Shown one piece after another: positions 24,698-32,211 of a stretch of DNA of 64,000 bases. Both the position numbers and the translations under genes were made by a program. How positions within the stretch are numbered: the stretch's first letter is position 1; each line of letters opens with the position of its first letter. Origin of the DNA: Streptomyces sp. SS1-1 (GTDB lineage Bacteria > Actinomycetota > Actinomycetes > Streptomycetales > Streptomycetaceae); assembly GCF_008973465.1 (NCBI RefSeq), contig NZ_WBXN01000004.1, positions 6,798,501-6,862,500 on the forward strand, given 5' to 3'. The notes beneath the pieces are model-generated. The model was given only the letters and a program-made list of their open reading frames with translations, was not told the DNA's origin and did not search any database.

Positions 24698-25006
24698 TCA
24701 GTCCCGTCCGCCCTTGTCGGTCGACGGCCAGACACCGGTGGACCGCTCGACCGCCTTCGCGCCCGTGCGGTCCGCCAGGCTGCGGGCCATCGCGAACAGG
24801 GCGCCCTGGACCGCCGCGGCGAGCAGCACCTCACCCCAGCCGCGGTCGCGGTCCAGGGCGTCGGGGGCGTCCTCCTCGTGCCGGATCGCCATCCACGTCT
24901 TGCGGAAGGCGAGCCCGGCCAGGGCGCCGCTCGCCCAGCCGAGGGCGAACCCCAGCGGTTTGTAGGCGAGGGGGAGCTTCGCCTTCTTCTGCTTCTTCTT
25001 GCCCAT
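24698..25006 (-). CDS. DUF4235 small membrane protein
   Basis: 102 residues with a Lys-rich start (MGKKKQKKAKLP) and two likely membrane helices, PLGFALGWASGALAGLAF and GWGEVLLAAAVQGALFAMA. The layout and the ending, ...VERSTGVWP, fit the DUF4235 family of actinobacteria, function unknown. Start ATG follows a GGAGGCACAGG region. The GST-like gene lies just upstream on the same strand, 22 bases away, so the two are probably co-transcribed. Confidence 0.78.
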   Translation of the reverse strand: MGKKKQKKAKLPLAYKPLGFALGWASGALAGLAFRKTWMAIRHEEDAPDALDRDRGWGEVLLAAAVQGALFAMARSLADRTGAKAVERSTGVWPSTDKGGRD

Positions 25007-25028
25007 GTGCCTGTGCCTCCTCGGTAGT

Positions 25029-26042
25029 TCAGGGACGGGCGTGCGCCGGTACCCGCTCGGCCTCGGGAACCGGACCGGGCGGCGTCCCGTCGCCGAACGG
25101 CCGGCCGCCCAGCTCCGCACGGTGATGCGGTGTCAGCCAGCCCGACAGGTCCGGCCCGACGGGGACGATCCCGGTCGGGTTGATCCCGGTGTGCACCTGG
25201 TAGTAGTGCCGTTTGATGTGGTCGAAGTCGACGGTGTCGCCGAACCCCGGCGTCTGGTAGAGATCGCGGACGTAGGCCCACAGCACCCGGTTCTCCGCCA
25301 GCTTCCAGCGGTTGCACTTGAAGTGACCGTGATAGACGGCGTCGAAACGGACCAGTGTGGTGAACAGCCGGATGTCCGCCTCCGTGATCGTGTCCCCGAC
25401 CAGGTAGCGCCGCCCCGTCAGTCGCTCGGTCAGCAGGTCCAGCCTGCGGAAGAGGCGCGTGTACGCCTTCTCGTACTCCTCCTGCCCGGTGGCGAAGCCC
25501 GCCCGGTAGACGCCGTTGTTGACGTCCTCGTACACGTCCGCCATCACCTGGTCGATCTCGTCCCGCAGCGGCTCGGGGTACAGATCGGGCGCGCCCTCCC
25601 GGTGCAGGGCCGTCCACTCGGTCGCCAGGTCCAGTGTGATCCGCTGGTAGTCGTTGGTGACCAGTTCGCCGCTGGGCACGTCCACGATCGCCGGAACGCT
25701 CACCCCGCCTGGGTAGTCCGTCTCCCGCCGGTCGTACGCCTCGCTGAGGAACCGGATGCCGAGCACCGGGTCGCGGCCGCCGGGGTCCAGGGTGAACCGC
25801 CAGCTCCGGTCGTCCTGCACGGGGTCGGTGATCGCCATGGGCAGGGCCTCCTCGAGGCCCAGCAGCCGCCGGGAGACCACCGCCCGGCTCGCCCACGGAC
25901 AGGCACGGCTGACGACGAGCCGGTACCGGCCCGCCTCGACCGGCCAGCCGTCCCGGCCGTCCGCCGTGATCCGGTCCGTGAAGTGCGCCCTGGACCGCTG
26001 GAACGCCTTCCGGCCATAGGCGGTGTTGCCCCCGCCGCTCAT
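25029..26042 (-). CDS. Glutathione S-transferase omega-like (glutathionyl-hydroquinone reductase type)
   Basis: 337 residues. N-terminal thioredoxin-like domain with the catalytic motif SRACPWASR (Cys 48), as in YqjG/Xi-class reductases that strip a thiol from thiolated hydroquinones. C-terminal helical domain contains NGVYRAGFATGQEEYEKA and YLVGDTITEADIRLFTTLVRFDAVYHGHFKCNR, strongly typical of the class. Streptomyces make mycothiol rather than glutathione, so mycothiol adducts are the more likely substrates (inference). GGGAG precedes the ATG. Confidence 0.87.
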   Translation of the reverse strand: MSGGGNTAYGRKAFQRSRAHFTDRITADGRDGWPVEAGRYRLVVSRACPWASRAVVSRRLLGLEEALPMAITDPVQDDRSWRFTLDPGGRDPVLGIRFLSEAYDRRETDYPGGVSVPAIVDVPSGELVTNDYQRITLDLATEWTALHREGAPDLYPEPLRDEIDQVMADVYEDVNNGVYRAGFATGQEEYEKAYTRLFRRLDLLTERLTGRRYLVGDTITEADIRLFTTLVRFDAVYHGHFKCNRWKLAENRVLWAYVRDLYQTPGFGDTVDFDHIKRHYYQVHTGINPTGIVPVGPDLSGWLTPHHRAELGGRPFGDGTPPGPVPEAERVPAHARP

Positions 26043-26226
26043 GATCGCTCCCTTCCGCAGGCCGCCGGTCCGTCCGGCCGGTGCCGGGTTCCTCCGTTCG
26101 CGCCCGCCATGCGGGCGGGCCGCACGGACGCCGTCGCCGGGACCGTACGCCCCGGCTCCCCCCGAGTCCCCCGTTTTCCGCCGGCCGCACGGTGTGAGCG
26201 GGGGAGCCCGGGGCATCCGCCGTTAG

Positions 26227-27198
26227 GTGAGCAGCACACAGGAGACCCCGCAGTCGGACCGCAGGACCCGCATCACGGTCCTCGTCGCCCTCGCCGCCAA
26301 CCTCGTCATCGCCGTGGCCAAGGCCGTCGGAGGGCTCCTCGCCCATTCGCCCGCCCTTCTGTCGGAGGCGGCGCACTCCGTGGCGGACAGCCTCAACGAG
26401 GTGTTCCTGCTGGCCGCGCTGCGCCGCAGCCGCCGCCCCGCCGACGCCCGGCACCCCTTCGGCTACGGCAAGGAGCGCTTCTTCTGGTCGCTGCTGGCCG
26501 CCGTCGGGATCTTCGTGATGGGTGGCTGTTTCTCGTTCTACCAGGGCGTGGAGGCCCTGCGCGGCGGCTCCGAGGAGTCGTTCGGCGGCTATGTGGCGGG
26601 CATGATCGTCCTCGGCGTGGCCTTCCTCGCCGAAGGGGCGTCGCTGGTGCGGGCGCTGTACCAGGTGCGCGGGCAGGGCGGGCTCGCGGAAGGCATGCGC
26701 GACCCGGCGCTGCGCACGGTCGTCGCCGAGGACGGCACGGCGGTGCTCGGGGTGAGCCTCGCCCTCGCCGGTATGGCCCTGCACATGGTGACCGGGCAGG
26801 TGGTGTGGGAGGCGTCGGCCTCGCTGGCGATCGGCGCCCTGCTCGTCTACGTCGCCTACCGGCTGGGCCGTGAGGCCCGCGACCAGCTCATCGGCGAGGC
26901 AGCCGACCCGGAGGCGGCCGCCCGGATCTGCGCGCTGCTGGAGGCGCAGCCCGAGATCGACAGCGTCGAGGCGCTGTTCACGATGAAGACGGGGCTGGAG
27001 AGCGCGCTGGTGGCGGCGCGGATCGACCTCGTGCCGGGACTGGACAGCGAACGGGTCGAGGAGGTCGCCGTCCGGATCAAGCGGTCCATCGGCCACACCG
27101 TCGCCGAGGCGGACCAGATCTTCCTCGACATCACCGAGCGGTCCGCGCGCGAGGCACAGGGAAGCCCCGCCGCGACGGGGGAACGCGGCGGGGCCTGA
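26227..27198 (+). CDS. Cation diffusion facilitator family transporter
   Basis: 323-residue membrane transporter exporting divalent metal ions such as zinc. Helices include RITVLVALAANLVIAVAKAVGGLLA, then HSPALLSEAAHSVADSLNEVFLL (the CDF metal-site helix with His/Asp) and HPFGYGKERFFWSLLAAVGIFVMG. A C-terminal cytoplasmic domain follows. The GTG start has no good ribosome binding site and no clear -10 at leaderless distance, so the start is the least certain point. No metalloregulator is adjacent. The last codons form one arm of a hairpin. Confidence 0.87.
   Translation: MSSTQETPQSDRRTRITVLVALAANLVIAVAKAVGGLLAHSPALLSEAAHSVADSLNEVFLLAALRRSRRPADARHPFGYGKERFFWSLLAAVGIFVMGGCFSFYQGVEALRGGSEESFGGYVAGMIVLGVAFLAEGASLVRALYQVRGQGGLAEGMRDPALRTVVAEDGTAVLGVSLALAGMALHMVTGQVVWEASASLAIGALLVYVAYRLGREARDQLIGEAADPEAAARICALLEAQPEIDSVEALFTMKTGLESALVAARIDLVPGLDSERVEEVAVRIKRSIGHTVAEADQIFLDITERSAREAQGSPAATGERGGA
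27164..27194 (+). terminator. Hairpin overlapping the end of the CDF gene
   Basis: Perfect 11-bp stem GCCCCGCCGCG / CGCGGCGGGGC with a 9-base loop, ending 4 bases before the last base of the coding sequence. Confidence 0.5.
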
Positions 27199-27241
27199 CG
27201 CTCGGGTGCCCCGCCCTCGCGGGGTCATGCGTCCCGATGAG

Positions 27242-27267
27242 AAAAAACTAGGCCGTCCCCGGCCCTA
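27242..27267 (-). terminator. Rho-independent terminator overlapping the stop of the deazaflavin gene
   Basis: On the minus strand a bulged 6-bp stem (TAGG(G)CC / GGCCTA, 27249-27267) is followed by a run of six T (27242-27247). The stop codon TAG is the first part of the stem. Confidence 0.6.
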
Positions 27268-27714
27268 CCGCTCGTCGAGCGGCTCCAGGACGAACACCGG
27301 GATCTCCCGGTCCGTCTTCTTCTGGTAGTCGGCGTACGGCGGGAAGGCGGCGACGGCCCGCTCCCACCACTCGGCCTTCTCGTCGCCGGTGACCTCACGG
27401 GCCCTCATGTCCCGCTTCACCGGGCCGTCCTGCAGCTCGACATGCGGCTCGGCCTTGATGTTGTGGTACCAGACGGGGTGCTTCGGCGCCCCGCCCTGGG
27501 AGGCGACCACGGCGTAACGGCCGTCGTGCTCGACGCGCATGAGGGGCGTCTTGCGGATCTTGCCGCTCTTGGCGCCGCGGGTCGTCAGCAGGATGACGGG
27601 CAGCCCGGTGTCCTGGAGCGTGGTGCCCTCGGTGCCGCCGGACCGCTCGTACAACTCCACCTGGTCGCGCACCCACTTGCTCGGGCTGGGCTCGTATTCG
27701 CCCTCGAGAGGCAT
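27265..27714 (-). CDS. Deazaflavin (F420)-dependent nitroreductase family protein
   Basis: 149 residues, the usual size of the DDN-type split-barrel family. Typical features: [56 protein letters not shown], then [28 protein letters not shown]. Members use cofactor F420H2 to reduce quinones or nitro compounds. The start at [10 protein letters not shown] is taken from the family pattern; an ATG 9 bases upstream is possible and the ribosome binding site is weak. Confidence 0.85.
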   Translation of the reverse strand: MPLEGEYEPSPSKWVRDQVELYERSGGTEGTTLQDTGLPVILLTTRGAKSGKIRKTPLMRVEHDGRYAVVASQGGAPKHPVWYHNIKAEPHVELQDGPVKRDMRAREVTGDEKAEWWERAVAAFPPYADYQKKTDREIPVFVLEPLDER

Positions 27715-27799
27715 GACATCCATCCCATCGTCGTGTACGAGAACTGACACTCCCTCCAACAGTGGCACAGGCGACGATCATCCCGGTCCCGCCGCACCG

Positions 27800-28447
27800 C
27801 TACACCAGCATCCGCACCGCCAGTGCCAGCATCACCGCGCTCGACACCAGCGCGGTCACCAGTCGTCCCCTGAGCCCGGTCAGTACCCGCCCGAGCAGGG
27901 CGCCGCCTCCGGCGAGCATCACCTGCCAGCTCGCCGAGGCGGCGAACGCGGCCAGGACGAACACGGCCTGCGCGGTGGCCGGCACGGCGTCCGCCGTGCG
28001 GGTGCCGAGGACCAGCGCCGTGAAGTAGACGACGGTGGTCGGGTTCAGCAGGGTGATGCCCAGCAGCGAGAGGTAGGCGCGGCCCGGACCGGGCGGCGGG
28101 GGAGCGGACCGGGTGGCGAGGCGATACGCCCGGTACTGGCGGACGGCGAGGGCGGCGCCCCGCACGGCGAGCACCGCCAGCACCAGGGCCGAGGCCCACC
28201 GCAGGGGCACCAGCACCGGGCGCAGGGCGGCCGCGAGCGCGGAGCCGCCGAGGCCGGCCAGCAGGGCGTACAGCCCGTCGGCCGTCGCCACGCCGAGCGC
28301 GGCGCAGACGCCGGTGCGCAGGGAGGTACGGGCCGTGAGGGAGACGAGGTAGGTCGCGACGGCGCCGACGGGTACGGCGATGCCGTAGCCGGCCAGCAGG
28401 CCCGCGACGAGCGCCGCGGTCACGACGTGGCTGGCGTCGGTCCCCAC
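27800..28447 (-). CDS. LysE/RhtB family exporter
   Basis: 215-residue membrane protein with about six helices (AALVAGLLAGYGIAVPVGAVATYLV, ALGVATADGLYALLAGLGG, ASALVLAVLAVRGAALAV, YLSLLGITLLNPTTVVYFTALVLG, AVFVLAAFAASASWQVMLAGGG, LVTALVSSAVMLALAVRM). The stretch LLNPTTVVYF is the conserved NP motif of LysE-type amino acid/metabolite exporters. GTG start. Substrate unknown; no linked regulator. Confidence 0.83.
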   Translation of the reverse strand: MGTDASHVVTAALVAGLLAGYGIAVPVGAVATYLVSLTARTSLRTGVCAALGVATADGLYALLAGLGGSALAAALRPVLVPLRWASALVLAVLAVRGAALAVRQYRAYRLATRSAPPPPGPGRAYLSLLGITLLNPTTVVYFTALVLGTRTADAVPATAQAVFVLAAFAASASWQVMLAGGGALLGRVLTGLRGRLVTALVSSAVMLALAVRMLV

Positions 28448-28679
28448 GGTCGGCCGGGCTGCTGCTGGGACCGCACCGGACGGACGGCGGCGGTCGGCGG
28501 CAGGCAGGCGATGTTCTTCGGCATGGCCGGATTCTGTGGTCCCCGCCCGGCCCGCGACAAGCGAATTTCCCCCGGCCCGCCACGCGCGGTCATTCCCGTC
28601 CCTTGTGGGCGAAGCCTTGTGCGATCATCCCCGGCCAGATTTCCGCGGCCGGAGTTCTGGCCGAACTTGACGTCGTCCT

Positions 28680-28700
28680 TTAGGTGCCTCGGGCATCTAA
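28680..28700. promoter_or_regulatory. Near-perfect 9+3+9 inverted repeat upstream of the P450-ferredoxin operon
   Basis: Arms TTAGGTGCC (28680-28688) and GGCATCTAA (28692-28700) match at 8 of 9 positions around a TCG centre, 42 bases upstream of the P450 ATG. TTGACG, a good -35, lies just upstream at 28667-28672, so a bound repressor would cover the -10 region. A TetR- or MarR-type regulator is expected. Confidence 0.6.
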
Positions 28701-28742
28701 TAAAGATCGGCACGACGCACCCTTCGTCTGCGAGGTCTTTTC

Positions 28743-29951
28743 ATGACGGACATGACGGAACCCCCCACCGTCGCCTTCCCCCAGAGCCGGACCTGTCCCT
28801 ACCACCCGCCCGCCGCCTACGACCCCCTGCGCGACACCCGCCCGCTGACCCGCGCGCGTCTCTACGACGGCCGCGTCGTCTGGACGGTCACCGGCCACGG
28901 CCTCGCCCGCACCCTGCTCGCCGACCCCCGGCTGTCCACCGATCCCACCCGCCCGGAGTTCCCCGCCACCAGTGAACGCATCGCTCAGGTCCGGCGCCGC
29001 CGCTCCGCCCTGCTCGGCGTCGACGACCCCGAACACCGCGCGCAACGGCGCATGATGATCCCCAGCTTCACCCTCCAGCGCGCCACCGCGCTGCGCCCGC
29101 ACATCCAGCGGATCGTCGACGAACGCCTCGACGCGATGATCGCCGGCGGACCGCCCGCCGACCTGGTCCCCGCGTTCGCGCTGCCGGTGCCCTCCATGGT
29201 GATCTGCGCCCTGCTCGGCGTGCCCTACGAGGACCACGACTTCTTCGAGGGACAGTCGCGCCGGCTGCTGCGCGGCCCGACGGCCGCCGACTCCATGGAC
29301 GCCCGCGCCCGGATGGAGGCGTACTTCGAGGAACTGATCGACCGCAAGCAGCGGCAGGGCACACCCGGTGACGGCGTCCTGGACGAACTCGTCCACCGGC
29401 GGCTGGCCGAGGGCGAACTGGACCGCGAGGGGCTCGTCGCGCTCGCCATCATCCTGCTGGTCGCCGGGCACGAGACGACCGCCAACATGATCTCCCTGGG
29501 CACCTTCACGCTGCTCAGGCACCCGGAACGGCTGGCCGAACTGCGCGCCGACCCGGACCTGGTGCCCGCCGCCGTCGACGAACTGCTGCGCATGCTGTCC
29601 ATCGCCGACGGACTGCTGCGCGTCGCCGTCGAGGACATCGAGGTGGCCGGGGAGACGATCCGCGCGGGCGACGGCGTCGTCTTCTCCACCTCGGTCATCA
29701 ACCGGGACGAGGCCGTCTACGCCGACCCCGACACCCTGGACCTGCACCGCCCGGCCCGGCACCACGTCGCCTTCGGGTTCGGCATCCACCAGTGCCTCGG
29801 GCAGAACCTGGCCCGCGCCGAGATGGAGATCGCGCTGCGCACCCTGTTCGGCCGGCTCCCCGGACTGCGCCTGGCGGTCCCCGCGGAGGAAATCCCGTTC
29901 AAACCCGGCGACACGATCCAGGGGATGCTGGAACTCCCCGTGACCTGGTAA
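28743..29951 (+). CDS. Cytochrome P450 (CYP105/107-like)
   Basis: 402-residue soluble bacterial P450. I-helix LVAGHETTANM, K-helix ExxR in DELLRML, and haem loop FGFGIHQCLGQNLARAEM with the Cys ligand near residue 351. The N-terminal FPQSRTCPYHPPAAYDPLR is typical of CYP105-type enzymes, which hydroxylate xenobiotics and antibiotics. A [3Fe-4S]-type ferredoxin gene follows by 12 bases and is the likely electron donor; a ferredoxin reductase must come from elsewhere. Confidence 0.9.
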   Translation: MTDMTEPPTVAFPQSRTCPYHPPAAYDPLRDTRPLTRARLYDGRVVWTVTGHGLARTLLADPRLSTDPTRPEFPATSERIAQVRRRRSALLGVDDPEHRAQRRMMIPSFTLQRATALRPHIQRIVDERLDAMIAGGPPADLVPAFALPVPSMVICALLGVPYEDHDFFEGQSRRLLRGPTAADSMDARARMEAYFEELIDRKQRQGTPGDGVLDELVHRRLAEGELDREGLVALAIILLVAGHETTANMISLGTFTLLRHPERLAELRADPDLVPAAVDELLRMLSIADGLLRVAVEDIEVAGETIRAGDGVVFSTSVINRDEAVYADPDTLDLHRPARHHVAFGFGIHQCLGQNLARAEMEIALRTLFGRLPGLRLAVPAEEIPFKPGDTIQGMLELPVTW

Positions 29952-29963
29952 GAGGCTCCGGTC

Positions 29964-30227
29964 ATGCACAACGAAACGCGTGAGACACACGAGACCACGG
30001 CGGCCGTGCCCGGCGAGGCGTCCGGGACCCGCATCGACATCGACCACGACCTCTGCATCGGCGCCGGACAGTGCGCCCTGGCCGCCCCGTCCGTCTTCAC
30101 CCAGGACGACGACGGCTTCAGCGCCCTGATCCCCGGCCGGGAGGACGGCGGCGGCGACCCGATGGTCCGGGAGGCCGCCCGCGCCTGCCCGGTCAGTGCC
30201 ATCACCGTCTCCGAGGCCACCGCCTGA
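29964..30227 (+). CDS. Ferredoxin ([3Fe-4S] type), P450 redox partner
   Basis: 87 residues. The cluster ligands are CIGAGQC followed by the distant CPVSA: the middle Cys of a 4Fe-4S CxxCxxC motif is replaced by Ala/Gly, which is characteristic of the [3Fe-4S] ferredoxins encoded next to Streptomyces P450s. AGAGG precedes the ATG, and the gene is in one operon with the P450. Confidence 0.88.
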   Translation: MHNETRETHETTAAVPGEASGTRIDIDHDLCIGAGQCALAAPSVFTQDDDGFSALIPGREDGGGDPMVREAARACPVSAITVSEATA

Positions 30228-30247
30228 CGGCACGTCGGGCCCTTGAG

Positions 30248-30263
30248 TAGGGTTTCCCGGATG
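30248..30263 (+). promoter_or_regulatory. Leaderless promoter -10 element of the flavoprotein gene
   Basis: TAGGGT, seven bases, then ATG at 30261, which fixes the start downstream of an in-frame alternative at 30243. Confidence 0.55.
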
Positions 30264-30803
30264 ACCGAACAGGCCGGGAAACCCTTTCTCTACGTCGTCG
30301 TCTGCGCCGCCGGGATCGCGGCGGACGTGGACAAGCTGGCCGGCGCCGCGCTGGAGCGGGACTGGGAGGTCGGGGTCATCGCGACCCCGGCCGCCCTGAA
30401 CGGCTTCTTCGACACCACCGCCGTCGAGACCCTGACGGGCCGGCCGATCCGCTCCACCTGGCGCACGCCCGCCGACCCCCGCCCCTTCCCGCCGCCGGAC
30501 GCCGTCGCCGTCGCGCCGGCCACCTTCAACACGATCAACAAGTGGGCGGCCGGCATCGCCGACACCCTGGCCCTGGGCACCCTCTGCGAGGCGGCCGGTC
30601 TGGGCGTGCCCGTCGCCGTCCTGCCCTGCGTGGCCGACGCGCTCGCCGCCCACCCGGCCTACCGGGACAGCCTGGAACGGCTGCGCGGCATGGGGGTGCG
30701 GTTCGGGGAGCCGTACACGGGCGAGCCCGCGCCGGACGGCACACGGCCGGACTTCCGGTGGGAGCGGGCGCTGGACCTGCTGACGGAGCCGGGAGCGCCG
30801 TAG
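30261..30803 (+). CDS. Flavoprotein of the phosphopantothenoylcysteine decarboxylase-like family
   Basis: 180 residues with the HFCD flavoprotein fold: LYVVVCAAGIAADVDKL (FMN phosphate site), WEVGVIATPAALNGF, and VAVAPATFNTINKWAAGIADTL, where the PATxNTxxKxAxGxxDxL motif is diagnostic of FMN-binding decarboxylases. It is shorter than CoaBC and lacks the ligase half, so it is a stand-alone relative of unknown substrate. It is leaderless, between the ferredoxin and aldo/keto reductase genes. Confidence 0.83.
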   Translation: MTEQAGKPFLYVVVCAAGIAADVDKLAGAALERDWEVGVIATPAALNGFFDTTAVETLTGRPIRSTWRTPADPRPFPPPDAVAVAPATFNTINKWAAGIADTLALGTLCEAAGLGVPVAVLPCVADALAAHPAYRDSLERLRGMGVRFGEPYTGEPAPDGTRPDFRWERALDLLTEPGAP

Positions 30804-30844
30804 GCTCGCCGGGTAACCCCCTCCCGACGGCAGGAGCAGCAACG

Positions 30845-31813
30845 ATGCAGTACGTGAAGCTCGGTTCGACGGGCCTGGACGTGTCGCGGATCTGTCTGGG
30901 CTGCATGACCTACGGGCTCCCGGACCGTGGCACGCACGAGTGGACCCTCGACGAGGAGGCGTCGCGGCCGCTGATCCGGCAGGCGCTCGACGCGGGCGTC
31001 AATTTCTTCGACACCGCCAACGTCTACTCCGACGGCACCAGCGAGGAGATCGTCGGCAGGGCGCTGCGCGACTTCGCCCGCCGGGACGAGATCGTCCTCG
31101 CGACCAAGGTCCACGGCCGGATGCGCCCCGGACCGAACGGCGCCGGGCTCTCCCGCAAGGCGATCATGACCGAGATCGACCACAGCCTGAGTCGCCTCGG
31201 CACCGAGTATGTCGACCTCTACCAGATCCACCGCTTCGACCCGCACACCCCGGTCGAGGAGACCATGGAGGCGCTGCACGACGTGGTGAAGGCGGGCAAA
31301 GCCCGTTACATCGGGGCGAGTTCGATGTACGCCTGGCAGTTCTCCAAGATGCAGTACACCGCCGAGCGCAACGGCTGGACGAAGTTCGTCTCCATGCAGA
31401 ACCACTACAACCTCCTCTACCGGGAGGAGGAGCGGGAGATGCTGCCGCTCTGCGCCGACCAGGGCGTCGGGGTGCTGCCGTGGAGCCCGCTGGCCCGCGG
31501 CCGGCTCACCCGCGACTGGGGCACGGCCACCGACCGCAGCACGCACGACGCGTTCGGCAGCAGGCTGTACCCGGACAGCGACCGGGTCGTCGTGGAGGCC
31601 GTCACCCGGGTGGCGAACGAGCGCGGTGTCCCGCGCGCCCAGGTCGCCCTCGCCTGGCTGCTGCACCAGGACACCGTGACGGCGCCCATCATCGGCGCCG
31701 CCCGTCCGGGGCACCTCGAGGACGCGGTCGCCGCCGTCGAACTGGAGCTGTCCGACAAGGAGTTGGCGGCGCTCCAGGAGCCCTACACGCCCCACCCGGT
31801 CATCGGTCACTGA
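30845..31813 (+). CDS. Aldo/keto reductase
   Basis: 322-residue NADPH-dependent reductase with a TIM barrel. Catalytic tetrad visible: Asp and Tyr in FFDTANVYSDGTSEE, Lys in LATKVHGR, His in LYQIHRFD. C-terminal cofactor-binding APIIGAARPGHLEDAV. Close in pattern to YajO/Tas-like enzymes (MQYVKLGSTGLDVSRICLGCMTYG). AGGAG lies before the ATG. Followed by a clear hairpin terminator. Confidence 0.88.
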   Translation: MQYVKLGSTGLDVSRICLGCMTYGLPDRGTHEWTLDEEASRPLIRQALDAGVNFFDTANVYSDGTSEEIVGRALRDFARRDEIVLATKVHGRMRPGPNGAGLSRKAIMTEIDHSLSRLGTEYVDLYQIHRFDPHTPVEETMEALHDVVKAGKARYIGASSMYAWQFSKMQYTAERNGWTKFVSMQNHYNLLYREEEREMLPLCADQGVGVLPWSPLARGRLTRDWGTATDRSTHDAFGSRLYPDSDRVVVEAVTRVANERGVPRAQVALAWLLHQDTVTAPIIGAARPGHLEDAVAAVELELSDKELAALQEPYTPHPVIGH

Positions 31814-31870
31814 GCGCGCCGCGGACGGAGGCCCCGGCCGGGCGCCGCAAAGGTTGACGCCCCGGTTGTG

Positions 31871-31891
31871 AAGGCCCCGTGAAGGGGCCTT
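31871..31891 (+). terminator. Hairpin terminator after the aldo/keto reductase
   Basis: Perfect 8-bp stem AAGGCCCC / GGGGCCTT with a 5-base loop, 58 bases after the stop codon. Confidence 0.6.
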
Positions 31892-32211
31892 CGTCCGTAT
31901 GACCAGCGGAAAATGCCGTGGCGCGGCGCTTCAATGGTTTGCGATGAAGTCGGCGGAGTGCCGAGTGAATCCGTTTTCCCATTGCTTCGCCGATAGCCCC
32001 GCAATGCCGATCACCCGGCTATTGACAATTCGTCAAACACTGCTGGCCAGGTATCCGGTGCACAATAAGCGGAGCGGCTTGTTCTCTGTCCCTGGCCTGT
32101 GCAAAGGTGTGGCTCGCTCCTTTACGCCTCGCGCTTCACCAGAGCCGCACCCGGAGCATACCCATTGGTATGGACCCTTCAAGCCGCAGTGCCCTCCGGA
32201 GGAATGCCCCC
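31892..32211 (+). other. Gene-free, relatively AT-rich control region of the first ECF-ricin gene
   Basis: No convincing coding sequence. It holds an inverted repeat TTGAC-AATTC-GTCAA (32022-32036), the bipartite element shared with the paralogue (32078-32109), and GGAGGA 8 bases before the GTG start. Its lower GC content stands out from the coding neighbours. Confidence 0.55.
32078..32109 (+). promoter_or_regulatory. Shared promoter-like element, copy 1 (CTTGTT-N13-CTGTGCAA)
   Basis: CTTGTT (32078-32083), 13 bases, then CTGTGCAAAGGTG (32097-32109). The same two boxes at identical spacing lie upstream of the paralogue at 38433. The intervening bases differ, which argues for selection on the boxes rather than recent copying. 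Confidence 0.5.

Noticed and set aside
24208-27228. 1006-codon minus-strand frame
   Set aside because: It runs antisense or out of frame through VOC, DUF4235, GST and CDF genes, all of which have clear family motifs in other frames.
32022-32053. Sigma-70 promoter TTGACA with AGGTAT as -10
   Set aside because: Spacing would be about 20 bp and the -10 is poor; TTGAC-AATTC-GTCAA is better seen as an inverted repeat.
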